64,000 nt of DNA from the NCBI RefSeq assembly GCF_025200925.1, contig NZ_CP104174.1:2666001-2730000 (forward strand). Reading direction: 5' to 3'. Shown here in pieces: positions 43,987 to 52,193 of the stretch. Source of the stretch: Bradyrhizobium sp. CB1015. GTDB taxonomy: Bacteria; Pseudomonadota; Alphaproteobacteria; Rhizobiales; Xanthobacteraceae. The stretch's first letter is position 1. Each line of letters starts with the position of its first letter. The position numbers and the translations under genes were made by a program. The notes below the pieces were generated by a model, which ran no database searches, had not been told where the DNA came from, and saw nothing but the letters and a program-made list of their open reading frames with translations.

Positions 43987-44012
43987 GGAACGGTCCGGTA
44001 ACTGCTTTCGTT
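43987..44012 (+). promoter_or_regulatory. EcfG/RpoE2-type promoter for prkA
   Basis: GGAAC (43987-43991), 17 bases, CGTT (44009-44012): an exact match to the general-stress sigma factor consensus of alphaproteobacteria. The predicted transcription start is about 25-30 bases before the prkA ATG. It is the best match of its kind in the window. Confidence 0.7.
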
Positions 44013-44046
44013 TCAGCTTGTAGCGGAACTCACGCGGAGAGGGATC

Positions 44047-45990
44047 ATGTACAACGATTCTCTATTCAACGCTTTCGCTCGGTCGTTCGAGGCGAGAAGC
44101 CAGCACGACATGTCGATGGCGGAATATCTGGAATCGTGTCGAAGCGATCCCATGAAATACGCGAACGCGGCCGAGCGACTGCTAGCAGCGATCGGCGATC
44201 CGCAGACGATTGACACGGCCAAGGACCCACGCCTTGGCCGTATTTTTTTGAACCGCACGATCCGCACCTATCCGGCCTTCGCCGGCTTCTACGGCATGGA
44301 AGAAACCATCGAGCGCATCGTCGGTTTCTTCCGGCACGCGGCGCAGGGTCTCGAAGAGCGCAAGCAGATCCTCTATTTGCTCGGGCCGGTCGGCGGCGGC
44401 AAATCCTCGCTCGCCGAGCGGCTCAAGTCGCTGATGGAAGTGCAGCCGATCTACGTGCTCAAGGCCGGCGATGAACTCTCGCCCGTGTTCGAGAGCCCGC
44501 TCAGCCTGTTCGATCCCGATCATCTCGGGCCGATGCTGGAAGAGAAGTACGGCATTCCGCGCCGCCGCCTCACCGGCCTGATGAGCCCGTGGTGCTACAA
44601 GCGGCTGGAAGCCTTCGGCGGCGACATCTCGCAATTCCGTGTCGCCAAGATCCAGCCGTCGCGGCTGCGCCAGATCGCGGTCTCCAAGACCGAGCCCGGT
44701 GACGAGAACAACCAGGACATCTCCTCGCTGGTCGGCAAGGTCGACATCCGCAAGCTCGAGACCTACGCGCAGAACGATCCCGACGCCTACAGCTATTCCG
44801 GCGGCCTCAATCGCGCCAACCAGGGCATCCTTGAATTCGTCGAGATGTTCAAGGCGCCGATCAAGATGCTGCACCCGCTGCTCACCGCAACGCAGGAGGG
44901 CAACTACATCGGCACCGAGAACATCGGCGCGATCCCGTTCACCGGCGTCATTCTCGCGCACTCGAACGAAGCCGAGTGGGCGAGCTTCAAGGCCAACAAG
45001 AACAACGAGGCCTTCATCGACCGCATCTGCGTGATCAAGGTGCCATACTGCCTCAGGGTCACTGAGGAGCAGAAGATCTACGAGAAGCTGATCCAGGGTT
45101 CCGAGCTCGCGTCCGCGCCGTGCGCGCCCTCGACGCTGGAGACGCTGGCGCGGTTCTCGGTGATGTCGCGCCTGCGCAAGCACGAGAATTCCACGGTGTT
45201 CGCCAAGATGCGGGTTTACGATGGCGAAAGCCTGAAGGAATCCGATCCGAAGGCGCGCAGCGTCCAGGAATACCGCGATGCCGCCGGCGTCGACGAGGGC
45301 ATGGACGGCGTCTCGACCCGCTTTGCCTTCAAGGTCCTGGCTGCAACCTTCAACCACGATCCGCAGGAGGTCGCCGCCGACGCCGTGCATCTGATGTACG
45401 CGCTGGAGCAGTCGATCCGCCGCGAGCAGCTGCCGGAGGAGACCGAGAAACGCTATCTCGAGTTCATCAAGGCCGAGCTCGCACCGCGCTACGCGGAGTT
45501 CATCGGCAACGAGATCCAGAAGGCCTATCTGGAATCCTACTCGGATTACGGCCAGAACCTGTTCGATCGCTACGTCGACTATGCCGACGCCTGGATCGAG
45601 GACCAGGACTTCAAGGATCCCGACACCGGCCAGCTGCTCGATCGCGAGCTTTTGAACCAGGAGCTGACGAAAATCGAGAAGCCGGCGGGCATCGCCAATC
45701 CCAAGGACTTCCGCAACGAGGTCGTCAAATTCTCGTTACGGTCGCGGGCCCAGAACGGGGGCAAAAATCCGACCTGGACCTCCTACGAGAAGATTCGCGA
45801 TGTGATCGAAAAGCGGATATTCTCCCAGGTCGAGGACCTGCTTCCGGTCATCTCGTTCGGGTCGAAGAAGGACGGCGAGACGGAGAAGAAGCACGGCGAG
45901 TTCGTCGCACGCATGGTTGAGCGCGGCTACACCGAACGTCAGGTTCGCCGGCTCGTCGAATGGTACATGCGCGTGAAGCAGGCCGGTTGA
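44047..45990 (+). CDS. prkA: PrkA-family serine protein kinase
   Basis: A 647-residue PrkA (YeaG) protein with an N-terminal AAA-like nucleotide-binding domain (Walker A GPVGGGKS at 113-120) and a C-terminal kinase-like domain. Typical segments are ILYLLGPVGGGKSSLAERL, GILEFVEMFKAPIKMLHPLL and YIGTENIGAIPFTGVILAHS. In enterobacteria YeaG acts in nitrogen starvation and stationary phase under RpoS. The ATG at 44047 follows GGAGAGGGATC. Operon with yeaH and spoVR, downstream of an EcfG-type promoter, which would be the alphaproteobacterial parallel of RpoS control. Confidence 0.96.
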   Translation: MYNDSLFNAFARSFEARSQHDMSMAEYLESCRSDPMKYANAAERLLAAIGDPQTIDTAKDPRLGRIFLNRTIRTYPAFAGFYGMEETIERIVGFFRHAAQGLEERKQILYLLGPVGGGKSSLAERLKSLMEVQPIYVLKAGDELSPVFESPLSLFDPDHLGPMLEEKYGIPRRRLTGLMSPWCYKRLEAFGGDISQFRVAKIQPSRLRQIAVSKTEPGDENNQDISSLVGKVDIRKLETYAQNDPDAYSYSGGLNRANQGILEFVEMFKAPIKMLHPLLTATQEGNYIGTENIGAIPFTGVILAHSNEAEWASFKANKNNEAFIDRICVIKVPYCLRVTEEQKIYEKLIQGSELASAPCAPSTLETLARFSVMSRLRKHENSTVFAKMRVYDGESLKESDPKARSVQEYRDAAGVDEGMDGVSTRFAFKVLAATFNHDPQEVAADAVHLMYALEQSIRREQLPEETEKRYLEFIKAELAPRYAEFIGNEIQKAYLESYSDYGQNLFDRYVDYADAWIEDQDFKDPDTGQLLDRELLNQELTKIEKPAGIANPKDFRNEVVKFSLRSRAQNGGKNPTWTSYEKIRDVIEKRIFSQVEDLLPVISFGSKKDGETEKKHGEFVARMVERGYTERQVRRLVEWYMRVKQAG

Positions 45991-46014
45991 GGCGGATGGG
46001 AGGCGAATGGTAAA

Positions 46015-47298
46015 GTGCCCATTCACATTATTGACAGGCGCCTGAATCCAGGCGGTAAGAGTCTTGAGAACCGCCAGCGGTTCTTGCGTCGGGCCAAATC
46101 CCTGGTGCAGGGCGCCGTCAAGAAGACCTCGCAGGAACGCGACATCAAGGACGTCCTGGAGGGTGGTGAGGTCACGATCCCGCTCGACGGCATGCACGAG
46201 CCGCGTTTCCGCCGTGAAGGCGGGACGCGCGACATGGTGCTGCCCGGCAACAAGAAGTTCATCGAAGGCGACTATCTCCAACGCTCCGGCCAGGGCAGCG
46301 CCAAGGATTCCGGCCCCGGCGAAGGCGACAGCGAGGACGCCTTCCGCTTCGTGCTGAGCCGTGACGAGTTCGTCGATCTGTTCCTCGACGACCTCGAGCT
46401 GCCTGACCTCGCCAAGCGCAAGATCGCGCAGACCGAGAGCGAGGGCATCCAGCGCGCCGGCTACACCACGTCGGGCTCGCCCGCCAACATCTCGGTGAGT
46501 CGGACGGTGAAGCTCGCGCTCGCCCGCCGCATCGCGCTCAGGCGTCCGCGCAAGGAAGAGATCGAAGAGCTGGAAGCCGCGATCGAAGCCTGCACGGACG
46601 AGGACGAGCGTGCGGCTCTCGTGGCCCAGCTCGCAACGCTGAAGGCAAAGTCGAAGCGCATCCCCTTCATCGATCCGCTCGACATTCGCTATCGGCGCTT
46701 CGAGACGGTGCCCAAGCCCGTCGCGCAGGCCGTGATGTTCTGCCTGATGGACGTCTCCGGCTCGATGTCCGAGCACATGAAGGATCTGGCGAAGCGCTTC
46801 TACATGCTGCTCTACGTGTTCCTGAAGCGGCGCTACAAGCACGTCGAGATCGTCTTCATCCGCCACACCGACCGCGCCGAGGAGGTCGACGAGCAGACCT
46901 TCTTCTACGGTCCGGCCTCGGGCGGCACGCTGGTCTCCAGCGCGCTGCAGGCGATGCACGAGATCGTGCGCGAGCGCTTCAACCCGTCGGACTGGAACAT
47001 CTACGCCGCGCAGGCTTCCGACGGCGATAATTCCTATTCCGACGGCGAGCTCACGGGGCTGCTGCTGACCGAGAAGATCCTGCCGGTCTGCCAGTTCTTC
47101 GCCTATCTCGAGGTCGGCGAGGCCGGCGGCAGCGCCTTCGATCTCTCCGACTCCTCGCTCTGGAGCCTCTACGAACGCCTGCGCAACAGCGGCGCACCGC
47201 TCTCGATGCGCAAGGTCTCCGAGCGCAGCGAGATCTTTCCGGTATTCCACGACCTGTTCCAGCGCCGCGACACTGCCCAGGAGAAGGCCGCTCCATGA
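46015..47298 (+). CDS. yeaH: YeaH/YhbH (DUF444) family protein
   Basis: A 427-residue protein of the DUF444 family, always found between prkA and spoVR. It has a charged N-terminal region (MPIHIIDRRLNPGGKSLENR, FLRRAKSLVQGAVKK) and a C-terminal von Willebrand A-like domain with the metal-site motif DVSGSMS (246-252) and YAAQASDGDNSYSD. The molecular role is unknown; it is thought to act with PrkA. Starts with GTG at 46015 after GGGAGGCG, and its end overlaps the spoVR start by four bases. Confidence 0.95.
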   Translation: MPIHIIDRRLNPGGKSLENRQRFLRRAKSLVQGAVKKTSQERDIKDVLEGGEVTIPLDGMHEPRFRREGGTRDMVLPGNKKFIEGDYLQRSGQGSAKDSGPGEGDSEDAFRFVLSRDEFVDLFLDDLELPDLAKRKIAQTESEGIQRAGYTTSGSPANISVSRTVKLALARRIALRRPRKEEIEELEAAIEACTDEDERAALVAQLATLKAKSKRIPFIDPLDIRYRRFETVPKPVAQAVMFCLMDVSGSMSEHMKDLAKRFYMLLYVFLKRRYKHVEIVFIRHTDRAEEVDEQTFFYGPASGGTLVSSALQAMHEIVRERFNPSDWNIYAAQASDGDNSYSDGELTGLLLTEKILPVCQFFAYLEVGEAGGSAFDLSDSSLWSLYERLRNSGAPLSMRKVSERSEIFPVFHDLFQRRDTAQEKAAP

Positions 47299-48833
47299 CG
47301 GAACGTTTGTTCGAAGGCGCCGATTGGGATTTTCACACCTTGCAGCGCATCACCGATGCCTGCGAGGAGGTGGCGTTGAAGGATCTCGGCCTCGACGTCT
47401 ATCCGAACCAGATCGAGGTCATCACCGCCGAGCAGATGCTGGACGCCTATTCGTCGGTCGGGATGCCCTTGTTCTACAAGCACTGGTCGTTCGGCAAGCA
47501 CTTCGCGTTCCATGAGGCGTCCTACCGCAAGGGCCTGATGGGGCTCGCCTATGAGATCGTGATCAACTCCTCGCCCTGCATCTCCTATCTGATGGAGGAG
47601 AACACGGCGACGATGCAGACGCTGGTGATCGCGCACGCCGCCTTCGGCCACAACCATTTCTTCAAGAACAATTATCTGTTCAAGCAGTGGACCGATGCCG
47701 ACGGCATCCTGGACTATCTCGACTTCGCCAAGAACTATGTCATGCAGTGCGAGGAGCGCTACGGCCGCATCGAGGTCGAGCGCACGCTCGACGCCGCGCA
47801 CGCGCTGATGTCGCACGGCATCGACCGCTATCCCGGCAAGAAGAAGCTCGATCTGCGCGCCGAGGAGAAGCGGGCGGGGCGCCGCCGCCAGCACGAGGAG
47901 GAGGTCTTCAACGATCTCTGGCGCACGGTGCCGAAGGGCGCCGCCAAGAGCCGGTCTACGCTCAGCATCGAGCGCCGCCGCAAGCTGCTCGGCCTGCCGC
48001 AGGAGAATTTGCTTTATTTCCTGGAGAAGAGCGCGCCGCGGCTGGCGCCCTGGCAGCGCGAGCTGCTCCGCATCGTCCGCCACATCGCGCAATATTTCTA
48101 TCCACAGAGCCAGACCAAGGTCATGAACGAGGGGACGGCGACCTACGTCCATTATCGTATCATGACCAAGCTGCACGAGCAGGGTCGCATCAGCGACGGC
48201 AACTTCCTCGAATTCCTGGGCTCGCACACCAACGTGGTGTTCCAGCCCGAGTTCGACGACCCGCGCTTCTCCGGCTTCAACCCTTACGCGCTCGGCTTCG
48301 CGGTGATGCAGGACATCGAGCGCATCGTCACCAATCCGCAAGACGAGGACCGCGAGTGGTTCCCCGACATCGCCGGCAAGAACGACGTCATGGGCGTGCT
48401 GCGCGACGTCTGGGCCAATTACCGCGACGAAAGCTTCATCGGTCAATTCCTGAGCCCCAGGTTGATGCGGCACTTCCGCATGTTCCACCTGCACGATGAT
48501 CCCGAGGAGCGCGCCGGCATCCGGGTCGATGCCATCCACGACGAGCGCGGCTTCCGCCGCGTCCGCCGCGAGCTGGCGCGGCAGCACGATGTCGGCTTCA
48601 TCGACGCCAATATCGAGGTGGTCGACGTCGATCTCTCCGGCGACCGCCGCTTGATCCTGCATCATCACGTCATCAAGGGCTCGCAGCTCAACGAGACCGA
48701 CGCCAAGCGCGTGCTGCAGCACCTGGCCGATCTCTGGACCTACGACGTCGCGCTGATCGAGGTCGACGCCAACGACAAAGTCCTGCGCGAATACGTCGTC
48801 AGCCCGCGCCCGATTCCCGCCGCGGTGGCGTGA
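47295..48833 (+). CDS. spoVR: SpoVR-family protein
   Basis: A 512-residue SpoVR/YcgB protein, widespread in non-sporulating bacteria. Family segments include YPNQIEVITAEQMLDAYSS, MPLFYKHWSFGKHFAFHE, YEIVINSSPCISYLMEENT, AHAAFGHNHFFKNN and MNEGTATYVHYRIM. The His-rich and Glu-containing segments suggest metal binding, though its activity is unknown. The start overlaps yeaH (ATGA). Third gene of the prkA operon; followed by a repeat-filled gap of 332 bases. Confidence 0.95.
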   Translation: MTERLFEGADWDFHTLQRITDACEEVALKDLGLDVYPNQIEVITAEQMLDAYSSVGMPLFYKHWSFGKHFAFHEASYRKGLMGLAYEIVINSSPCISYLMEENTATMQTLVIAHAAFGHNHFFKNNYLFKQWTDADGILDYLDFAKNYVMQCEERYGRIEVERTLDAAHALMSHGIDRYPGKKKLDLRAEEKRAGRRRQHEEEVFNDLWRTVPKGAAKSRSTLSIERRRKLLGLPQENLLYFLEKSAPRLAPWQRELLRIVRHIAQYFYPQSQTKVMNEGTATYVHYRIMTKLHEQGRISDGNFLEFLGSHTNVVFQPEFDDPRFSGFNPYALGFAVMQDIERIVTNPQDEDREWFPDIAGKNDVMGVLRDVWANYRDESFIGQFLSPRLMRHFRMFHLHDDPEERAGIRVDAIHDERGFRRVRRELARQHDVGFIDANIEVVDVDLSGDRRLILHHHVIKGSQLNETDAKRVLQHLADLWTYDVALIEVDANDKVLREYVVSPRPIPAAVA

Positions 48834-48913
48834 GGGGGCCGGTTGCGTCTAGCGCTTGACGATGAGCCCCTGCTGGCGCACCGACGAAGGTGTGTTCCCT
48901 CCCCCCTTGTGGG

Positions 48914-49130
48914 GTAGGGCTATCGCATTTGAGAGCTTTTCCCTGCAGCCATCCTTCGAGACGCCCGCTTTGGGCGGGCTCCTCAAGGATGAGGACCGAG
49001 TGCGTTGTGCCTGCTTTTGGACGAGCACGAATGCCGCTTAGCCTCATCCTGAGGAGGCGCGTAAGCGCCGTCTCGAAGGACGAGGCGTGCGCGCAGGCCG
49101 CCGCCACAAGTCATATGCGATAGCCCTGCC
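48914..49130. repeat. composite intergenic repeat, copy 2
   Basis: A block of about 217 bases, the reverse complement of the block at 35347-35559 over most of its length, bounded by TAGGGCTATCGCAT and ATGCGATAGCCCTGCC, with hairpin modules at 48950-48994 and 49042-49084. C/G-rich tracts (CCCCCCTTGTGGGG and CCCCACAAGGGGGG) flank it at 48901-48914 and 49130-49143. Together with copy 1 it encloses 13.4 kb. No gene was seen in the gap 48834-49165. Confidence 0.8.
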
Positions 49131-49165
49131 CCACAAGGGGGGAGGGAACGGAGAGAGGGTACCAC

Positions 49166-49609
49166 TTAGGGCTTCTTCCCCGGCTTCTTCTTCGCCTTGC
49201 TTGCATTCAGCTCCACCGCCGCGCGGATCAGTGCCTTCAACGCCTTCTCGTCGATCGTCTCGCCCTCGCGGATGTCGATCGCGCGGCGCACATTTCCGTC
49301 GAGGCTGGAATTGAACAGACCTGCGGGGTCCGCCAGCGCCGCGCCCTTGGCGAAGGTCAGCTTCACGACTTCCTTGTAGGTCTCGCCGGTGCAGATGATG
49401 CCGTCGTGCTCCCACACGGGAACGCCGCGCCATTTCCACGCCTCGACGACGTCAGGATCCGCTTGCTTGATCAGGCCGCGGATGCGCGCGAGCATCTCGC
49501 CGCGCCAGTCGCCGAGCTCCTTGATCCGGCCGTCGATCAGCTTTGATGGCGAAGCGGTGCCTGCTTCCTTCGCGCTGCTCTTCTTTGCCGTCACGGGCTT
49601 CCTCATCAT
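49166..49609 (-). CDS. DUF1801-domain protein
   Basis: A 147-residue protein with a Lys/Ser-rich N-terminus (KKSSAKEAGTASPSKL) and the DUF1801 fold (DVVEAWKWRGVPVWEHDGI, TYKEVVKLTFAKGAALADP, ALIRAAVELNASKAKKKPG). The fold is found in small soluble proteins of unknown function. It starts at ATG 49609 (ATG 49606 also possible), eight bases after the stop of the small membrane gene, as last of an ArsR-led operon. Confidence 0.85.
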   Translation of the reverse strand: MMRKPVTAKKSSAKEAGTASPSKLIDGRIKELGDWRGEMLARIRGLIKQADPDVVEAWKWRGVPVWEHDGIICTGETYKEVVKLTFAKGAALADPAGLFNSSLDGNVRRAIDIREGETIDEKALKALIRAAVELNASKAKKKPGKKP

Positions 49610-49617
49610 GGCCTCGT

Positions 49618-49821
49618 TCACGCGTTGCTGCGGCCGCGATAAGGCAGCGCGAACAGATAGAGCCCGGTCGCGAGCAGCGGAATCAGCGGCACCAGCGCCA
49701 GGAAGCCGATCCACGCGGCCTGGACCTGCATCGTCATCGCCACGATGTTGGCGATGACGGCGAGCGTGAAAGCCATCGACAGCCAGCGGTGAATTTGCCG
49801 AATCCACATCTGCGTGCTCAT
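49618..49821 (-). CDS. small two-helix membrane protein
   Basis: A 67-residue protein with two membrane helices (about 13-33, LSMAFTLAVIANIVAMTMQV, and 36-58, WIGFLALVPLIPLLATGLYL) and a polar C-terminus. The ribosome site AGGAGG lies just before the ATG at 49821. It is the third gene of the ArsR operon. I do not recognise a family. Confidence 0.75.
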   Translation of the reverse strand: MSTQMWIRQIHRWLSMAFTLAVIANIVAMTMQVQAAWIGFLALVPLIPLLATGLYLFALPYRGRSNA

Positions 49822-49864
49822 TGGGACCTCCTGTTAGATTTGATCGAAATGGACGCCGGCGGAG

Positions 49865-50293
49865 CTAGCCCGCTCGCGCCAGCAAATCGTCCAGCTTGGC
49901 CAGGAACTGTTTCCAGCCGGCATGCGCGCCGCCGAACGCCTGCTTCTGCGTCGGGCGGAAGCCCGCCTGCTCGACGCGCAGATGCGTGCCCGCGCTGGTC
50001 GGCGTCAGCGTGAAGGTGACGATGCTCTTCAGGTCGAAGGCGGCGTCCTCATGCGAGAAATTCCAGGTGTAGGCCAGCGTCCTCTGCGGCTCGATCGTGA
50101 GCACCTCGCAGTCCAGCACGCCGCCCCATTCGCCGCGCAGGTTGAAGCGATGGCCGACGACCGGCTTGAAGTCGTTCTTCATCAGCCATTCCTCGATCAG
50201 ATGCGGTTGCGTCAGCGCGCGCCAGAGCCGCTCGGCGGGATAAGCAAATTCGCGCTCGATGACCACGGCGCGCGTCTCGGCGGGTTGGTTCAT
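49865..50293 (-). CDS. SRPBCC (AHSA1-like) domain protein
   Basis: A 142-residue protein of the Activator-of-Hsp90-like SRPBCC fold: EREFAYPAERLWRALTQPHL, EEWLMKNDFKPVVGHRF, GVLDCEVLTIEPQRTLAYTW and the C-terminal helix GWKQFLAKLDDLLAR. Such proteins bind small hydrophobic ligands; none is known here. The start ATG (50293) overlaps the stop of the ArsR gene by four bases, a very common pairing of ArsR and SRPBCC genes. Confidence 0.92.
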   Translation of the reverse strand: MNQPAETRAVVIEREFAYPAERLWRALTQPHLIEEWLMKNDFKPVVGHRFNLRGEWGGVLDCEVLTIEPQRTLAYTWNFSHEDAAFDLKSIVTFTLTPTSAGTHLRVEQAGFRPTQKQAFGGAHAGWKQFLAKLDDLLARAG

Positions 50294-50613
50294 TGGTCCA
50301 TCCTCTTCAGGAGATCGTCGAGGGCGTCGAGCCTTTTCTGCCAGAACCCGGCCATCTGGCCGGTCCAATCGATCAGCGGATTGAGCGCACCGGGCTGCGC
50401 GCTGTAATGGGTCTGCCGTCCTTCGTGCCGGTCGCGCACCAGGCCCGCCTGCTTGAGGGCGACGAGATGTTTCGACACCGCCGGCTGGGACACGCCGGAT
50501 CGCGCCGTCAGCGCCCCGACCGTCTGCTCCCCCTCACGGCACAGCCGCTCGAAGATCGCCCGCCGGGTCGGATCGGCGAGCGTCCTGAACAGGAGGTCGG
50601 GAGTGGGGGACAT
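50290..50613 (-). CDS. ArsR-family winged-helix transcriptional regulator
   Basis: A 107-residue repressor-type protein. The winged helix-turn-helix spans about 14-76 (LADPTRRAIFERLCREGEQT, ARSGVSQPAVSKHLVALKQA, DRHEGRQTHYSA). The metal-binding Cys motif of true ArsR proteins is absent, so it belongs to the group paired with SRPBCC proteins that likely respond to another signal. Two 18-base dyads (50622-50665) lie just ahead of its ATG, so autoregulation is expected. Confidence 0.93.
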   Translation of the reverse strand: MSPTPDLLFRTLADPTRRAIFERLCREGEQTVGALTARSGVSQPAVSKHLVALKQAGLVRDRHEGRQTHYSAQPGALNPLIDWTGQMAGFWQKRLDALDDLLKRMDQ

Positions 50614-50621
50614 GAATAATC

Positions 50622-50665
50622 CATAACTGGGAAGTTATGGGTTAATTCATAACTGCGGAGTTATG
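50622..50665. promoter_or_regulatory. tandem operator for the ArsR-type regulator
   Basis: Two copies of the dyad CATAACT-N4-AGTTATG at 50622-50639 (spacer GGGA) and 50648-50665 (spacer GCGG), with centres 26 bases apart, so on nearly the same face of the helix. All 14 arm bases are identical in the two copies. The nearer dyad begins nine bases ahead of the regulator's start codon and would cover its promoter or ribosome site. Confidence 0.8.
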
Positions 50666-50721
50666 GGTAAGTCAAGTGCGATACGAACGATTTCTGGAGG
50701 GGCAGCGGCGGGCTCGTCTCA

Positions 50722-50744
50722 CCTCTCCCGCTTGCGGAAGAGGG
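50722..50744. repeat. short GC-rich hairpin (intergenic repeat fragment)
   Basis: CCTCTCCCGCTTGCGGAAGAGG forms an imperfect stem. It lies between the DsrE gene end and the ArsR control region and resembles one module of longer intergenic repeats. It could end transcription of the DsrE gene, but no T-run follows. Confidence 0.35.
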
Positions 50745-50777
50745 AGCGCACCTGTCGTGCGGCAAGCAAGTGCCGGC

Positions 50778-51227
50778 TTATGGCCGCAAATACAGATACC
50801 CCTGCGATTGTAGCTCGGCCAAACGCACCACGCCGCCCTTGTCGGCGCTGACGAAGCCCGCCAGCAGCTCGCTCAGCGTCACGTTCTGCGCCTTCATCGT
50901 GTTGCTGCAGGCCGCTAGCTCCACGCCGTCCTTTGAGAAATCGCCGACGCGCTTGCTGATGTCGGGATTGGCTTGCGCCGAGTGAAGCGCCTTCAGCGCC
51001 GGGCCATGGATCACCAGCGCAATGGTCACGTGCTCGGGGCCGCCGACGCCGTCGATGTGGTTCTGGATATTGCCGAGCACGAAATTCACCTTCTCGGCCT
51101 CGCTGAGGTGATAGACCACCTTGAGCTTGTTCGACGGCGCGGTGTCGGTCGCGGCTCGTGCACGCGAGGCGCCAAAGGCCGCACCGAATGCCGAGACGGC
51201 GCTCCACAACATGTTCCGGCGGTTCAT
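50778..51227 (-). CDS. exported DsrE-family protein
   Basis: A 149-residue protein with an N-terminal export signal containing twin Arg (NRRNMLWSAVSAFGAAFGAS then RARA|ATD), possibly Tat. The mature part has the DsrE/DsrF-like fold: VVYHLSEAEKVNFVLGNIQN, HVTIALVIHGPALKAL and GVELAACSNTMKAQNV with one Cys where many DsrE proteins carry theirs. The family takes part in sulfur transfer, but this exported type is uncharacterised. It starts 41 bases after the gene at 51269-51889 and may be cotranscribed. Confidence 0.88.
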   Translation of the reverse strand: MNRRNMLWSAVSAFGAAFGASRARAATDTAPSNKLKVVYHLSEAEKVNFVLGNIQNHIDGVGGPEHVTIALVIHGPALKALHSAQANPDISKRVGDFSKDGVELAACSNTMKAQNVTLSELLAGFVSADKGGVVRLAELQSQGYLYLRP

Positions 51228-51268
51228 GGCGATCTCCCTCGACGAGGCCCGAGTTTACCGAACGCATA

Positions 51269-51889
51269 TCATTTGTGGCGCAGCGCCGCGAGTTCCTTGC
51301 GGTCGGTCACGAGCGAAGCGCATTCGCTGTTGTCGGTGCGGTCGAGTCGGAAGATCTTGTCGTCGGCGCCGGCCGTCAGCGAATGCTCGGCCTCGTCGTC
51401 CGGCTTGTTGTTCTGCCAGACGCGCACGCGTTCAAGCCGGACGATCGCCGATTTGTTGTCTTTGGAGAGCGCGACGCCAATGCCTCCGCCTTCGCAATCG
51501 ACACCGCAGCCGAGCCGCACCTCGTCACCACTCTTGGTGAACACGGCGTGGTTGCAAGAGCCGCTAGAGTCGAAATCGCCGCTACGATGACGGTACTTGA
51601 AGCCTAAGCGGAAGGAGTTGTGAAGCTCCTTGTCCTCCTTGTCCAATTCCGCCGAGATGAGCAGCTTCATCGAAGCGACCTTCTGCTTCGGATGCCGCGC
51701 CAGATGGTCGGCATCGTAGCGGCGGACGAAGCAGGCATAGGCCTTGTCGCCGGGGGTGCCCGCATACATGCGCGCATTGAACGTCTCTGCCTCGGCCTTG
51801 CTGGCCTCGCGAATATCGTCGCCTTCCTCAGCCGATGCGGCGCCGATGAATGCAGCCAGGGCAAGCGGAAGGATAAGGGCAAGCTTCAT
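51269..51889 (-). CDS. exported protein of unknown function
   Basis: A 206-residue protein with a Sec signal peptide (MKLALILPLALAAFIGAASA, cleavage before EEGDD) and a mature part with five Cys (YACFVRR, SGSCNHAV, RLGCGVDCEGG, SECASL), suggesting disulfides in the periplasm. No family recognised. The ATG at 51889 places the signal peptide at the N-terminus; a longer in-frame extension would bury it. It is divergent from the cyclase gene; the gap 51890-52193 holds one strong hairpin and no gene. Confidence 0.75.
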   Translation of the reverse strand: MKLALILPLALAAFIGAASAEEGDDIREASKAEAETFNARMYAGTPGDKAYACFVRRYDADHLARHPKQKVASMKLLISAELDKEDKELHNSFRLGFKYRHRSGDFDSSGSCNHAVFTKSGDEVRLGCGVDCEGGGIGVALSKDNKSAIVRLERVRVWQNNKPDDEAEHSLTAGADDKIFRLDRTDNSECASLVTDRKELAALRHK

Positions 51890-52133
51890 GGTCGTACCGA
51901 ACGCCGAATGGTCCATTGGCCCGCCATCCGCGGGCCGGTCTGCCATTGGTCGCGAGCGAAGTGCAGCGCGTTCAACCGTCGCACGTCGCGCGATGTCGGC
52001 CAACGTCACGGCGGGCCTTAGTCACTGCTGCGATCAAGAAGGTTCAATGGGTGTGACGACTTGATTGCCCGGAACCCGACGCCGCTGCTTGCTGCGACAT
52101 TGTCTCGGTTCGTCAATGTGGTAGCCTTCACAG

Positions 52134-52154
52134 ACGACCGCCTTTGGCGGTCGT
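52134..52154 (+). promoter_or_regulatory. 9-bp perfect hairpin ahead of the cyclase gene
   Basis: ACGACCGCC-TTT-GGCGGTCGT forms a perfect 9-bp stem with a three-base loop, 39 bases before the start codon at 52194. No T-run follows, so it is more likely a leader structure or operator than a terminator. No clear promoter box was identified in the 304-base gap. Confidence 0.45.
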
Positions 52155-52193
52155 AGGCTGGGGCTGCCTTGTAAGTTTGTGGAGTCCCCCCGC

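Noticed and set aside
35347..49130. CRISPR-like interpretation of the repeated blocks
   Set aside because: Only two large inverted copies and a few hairpin modules, no regular spacers and no cas genes.
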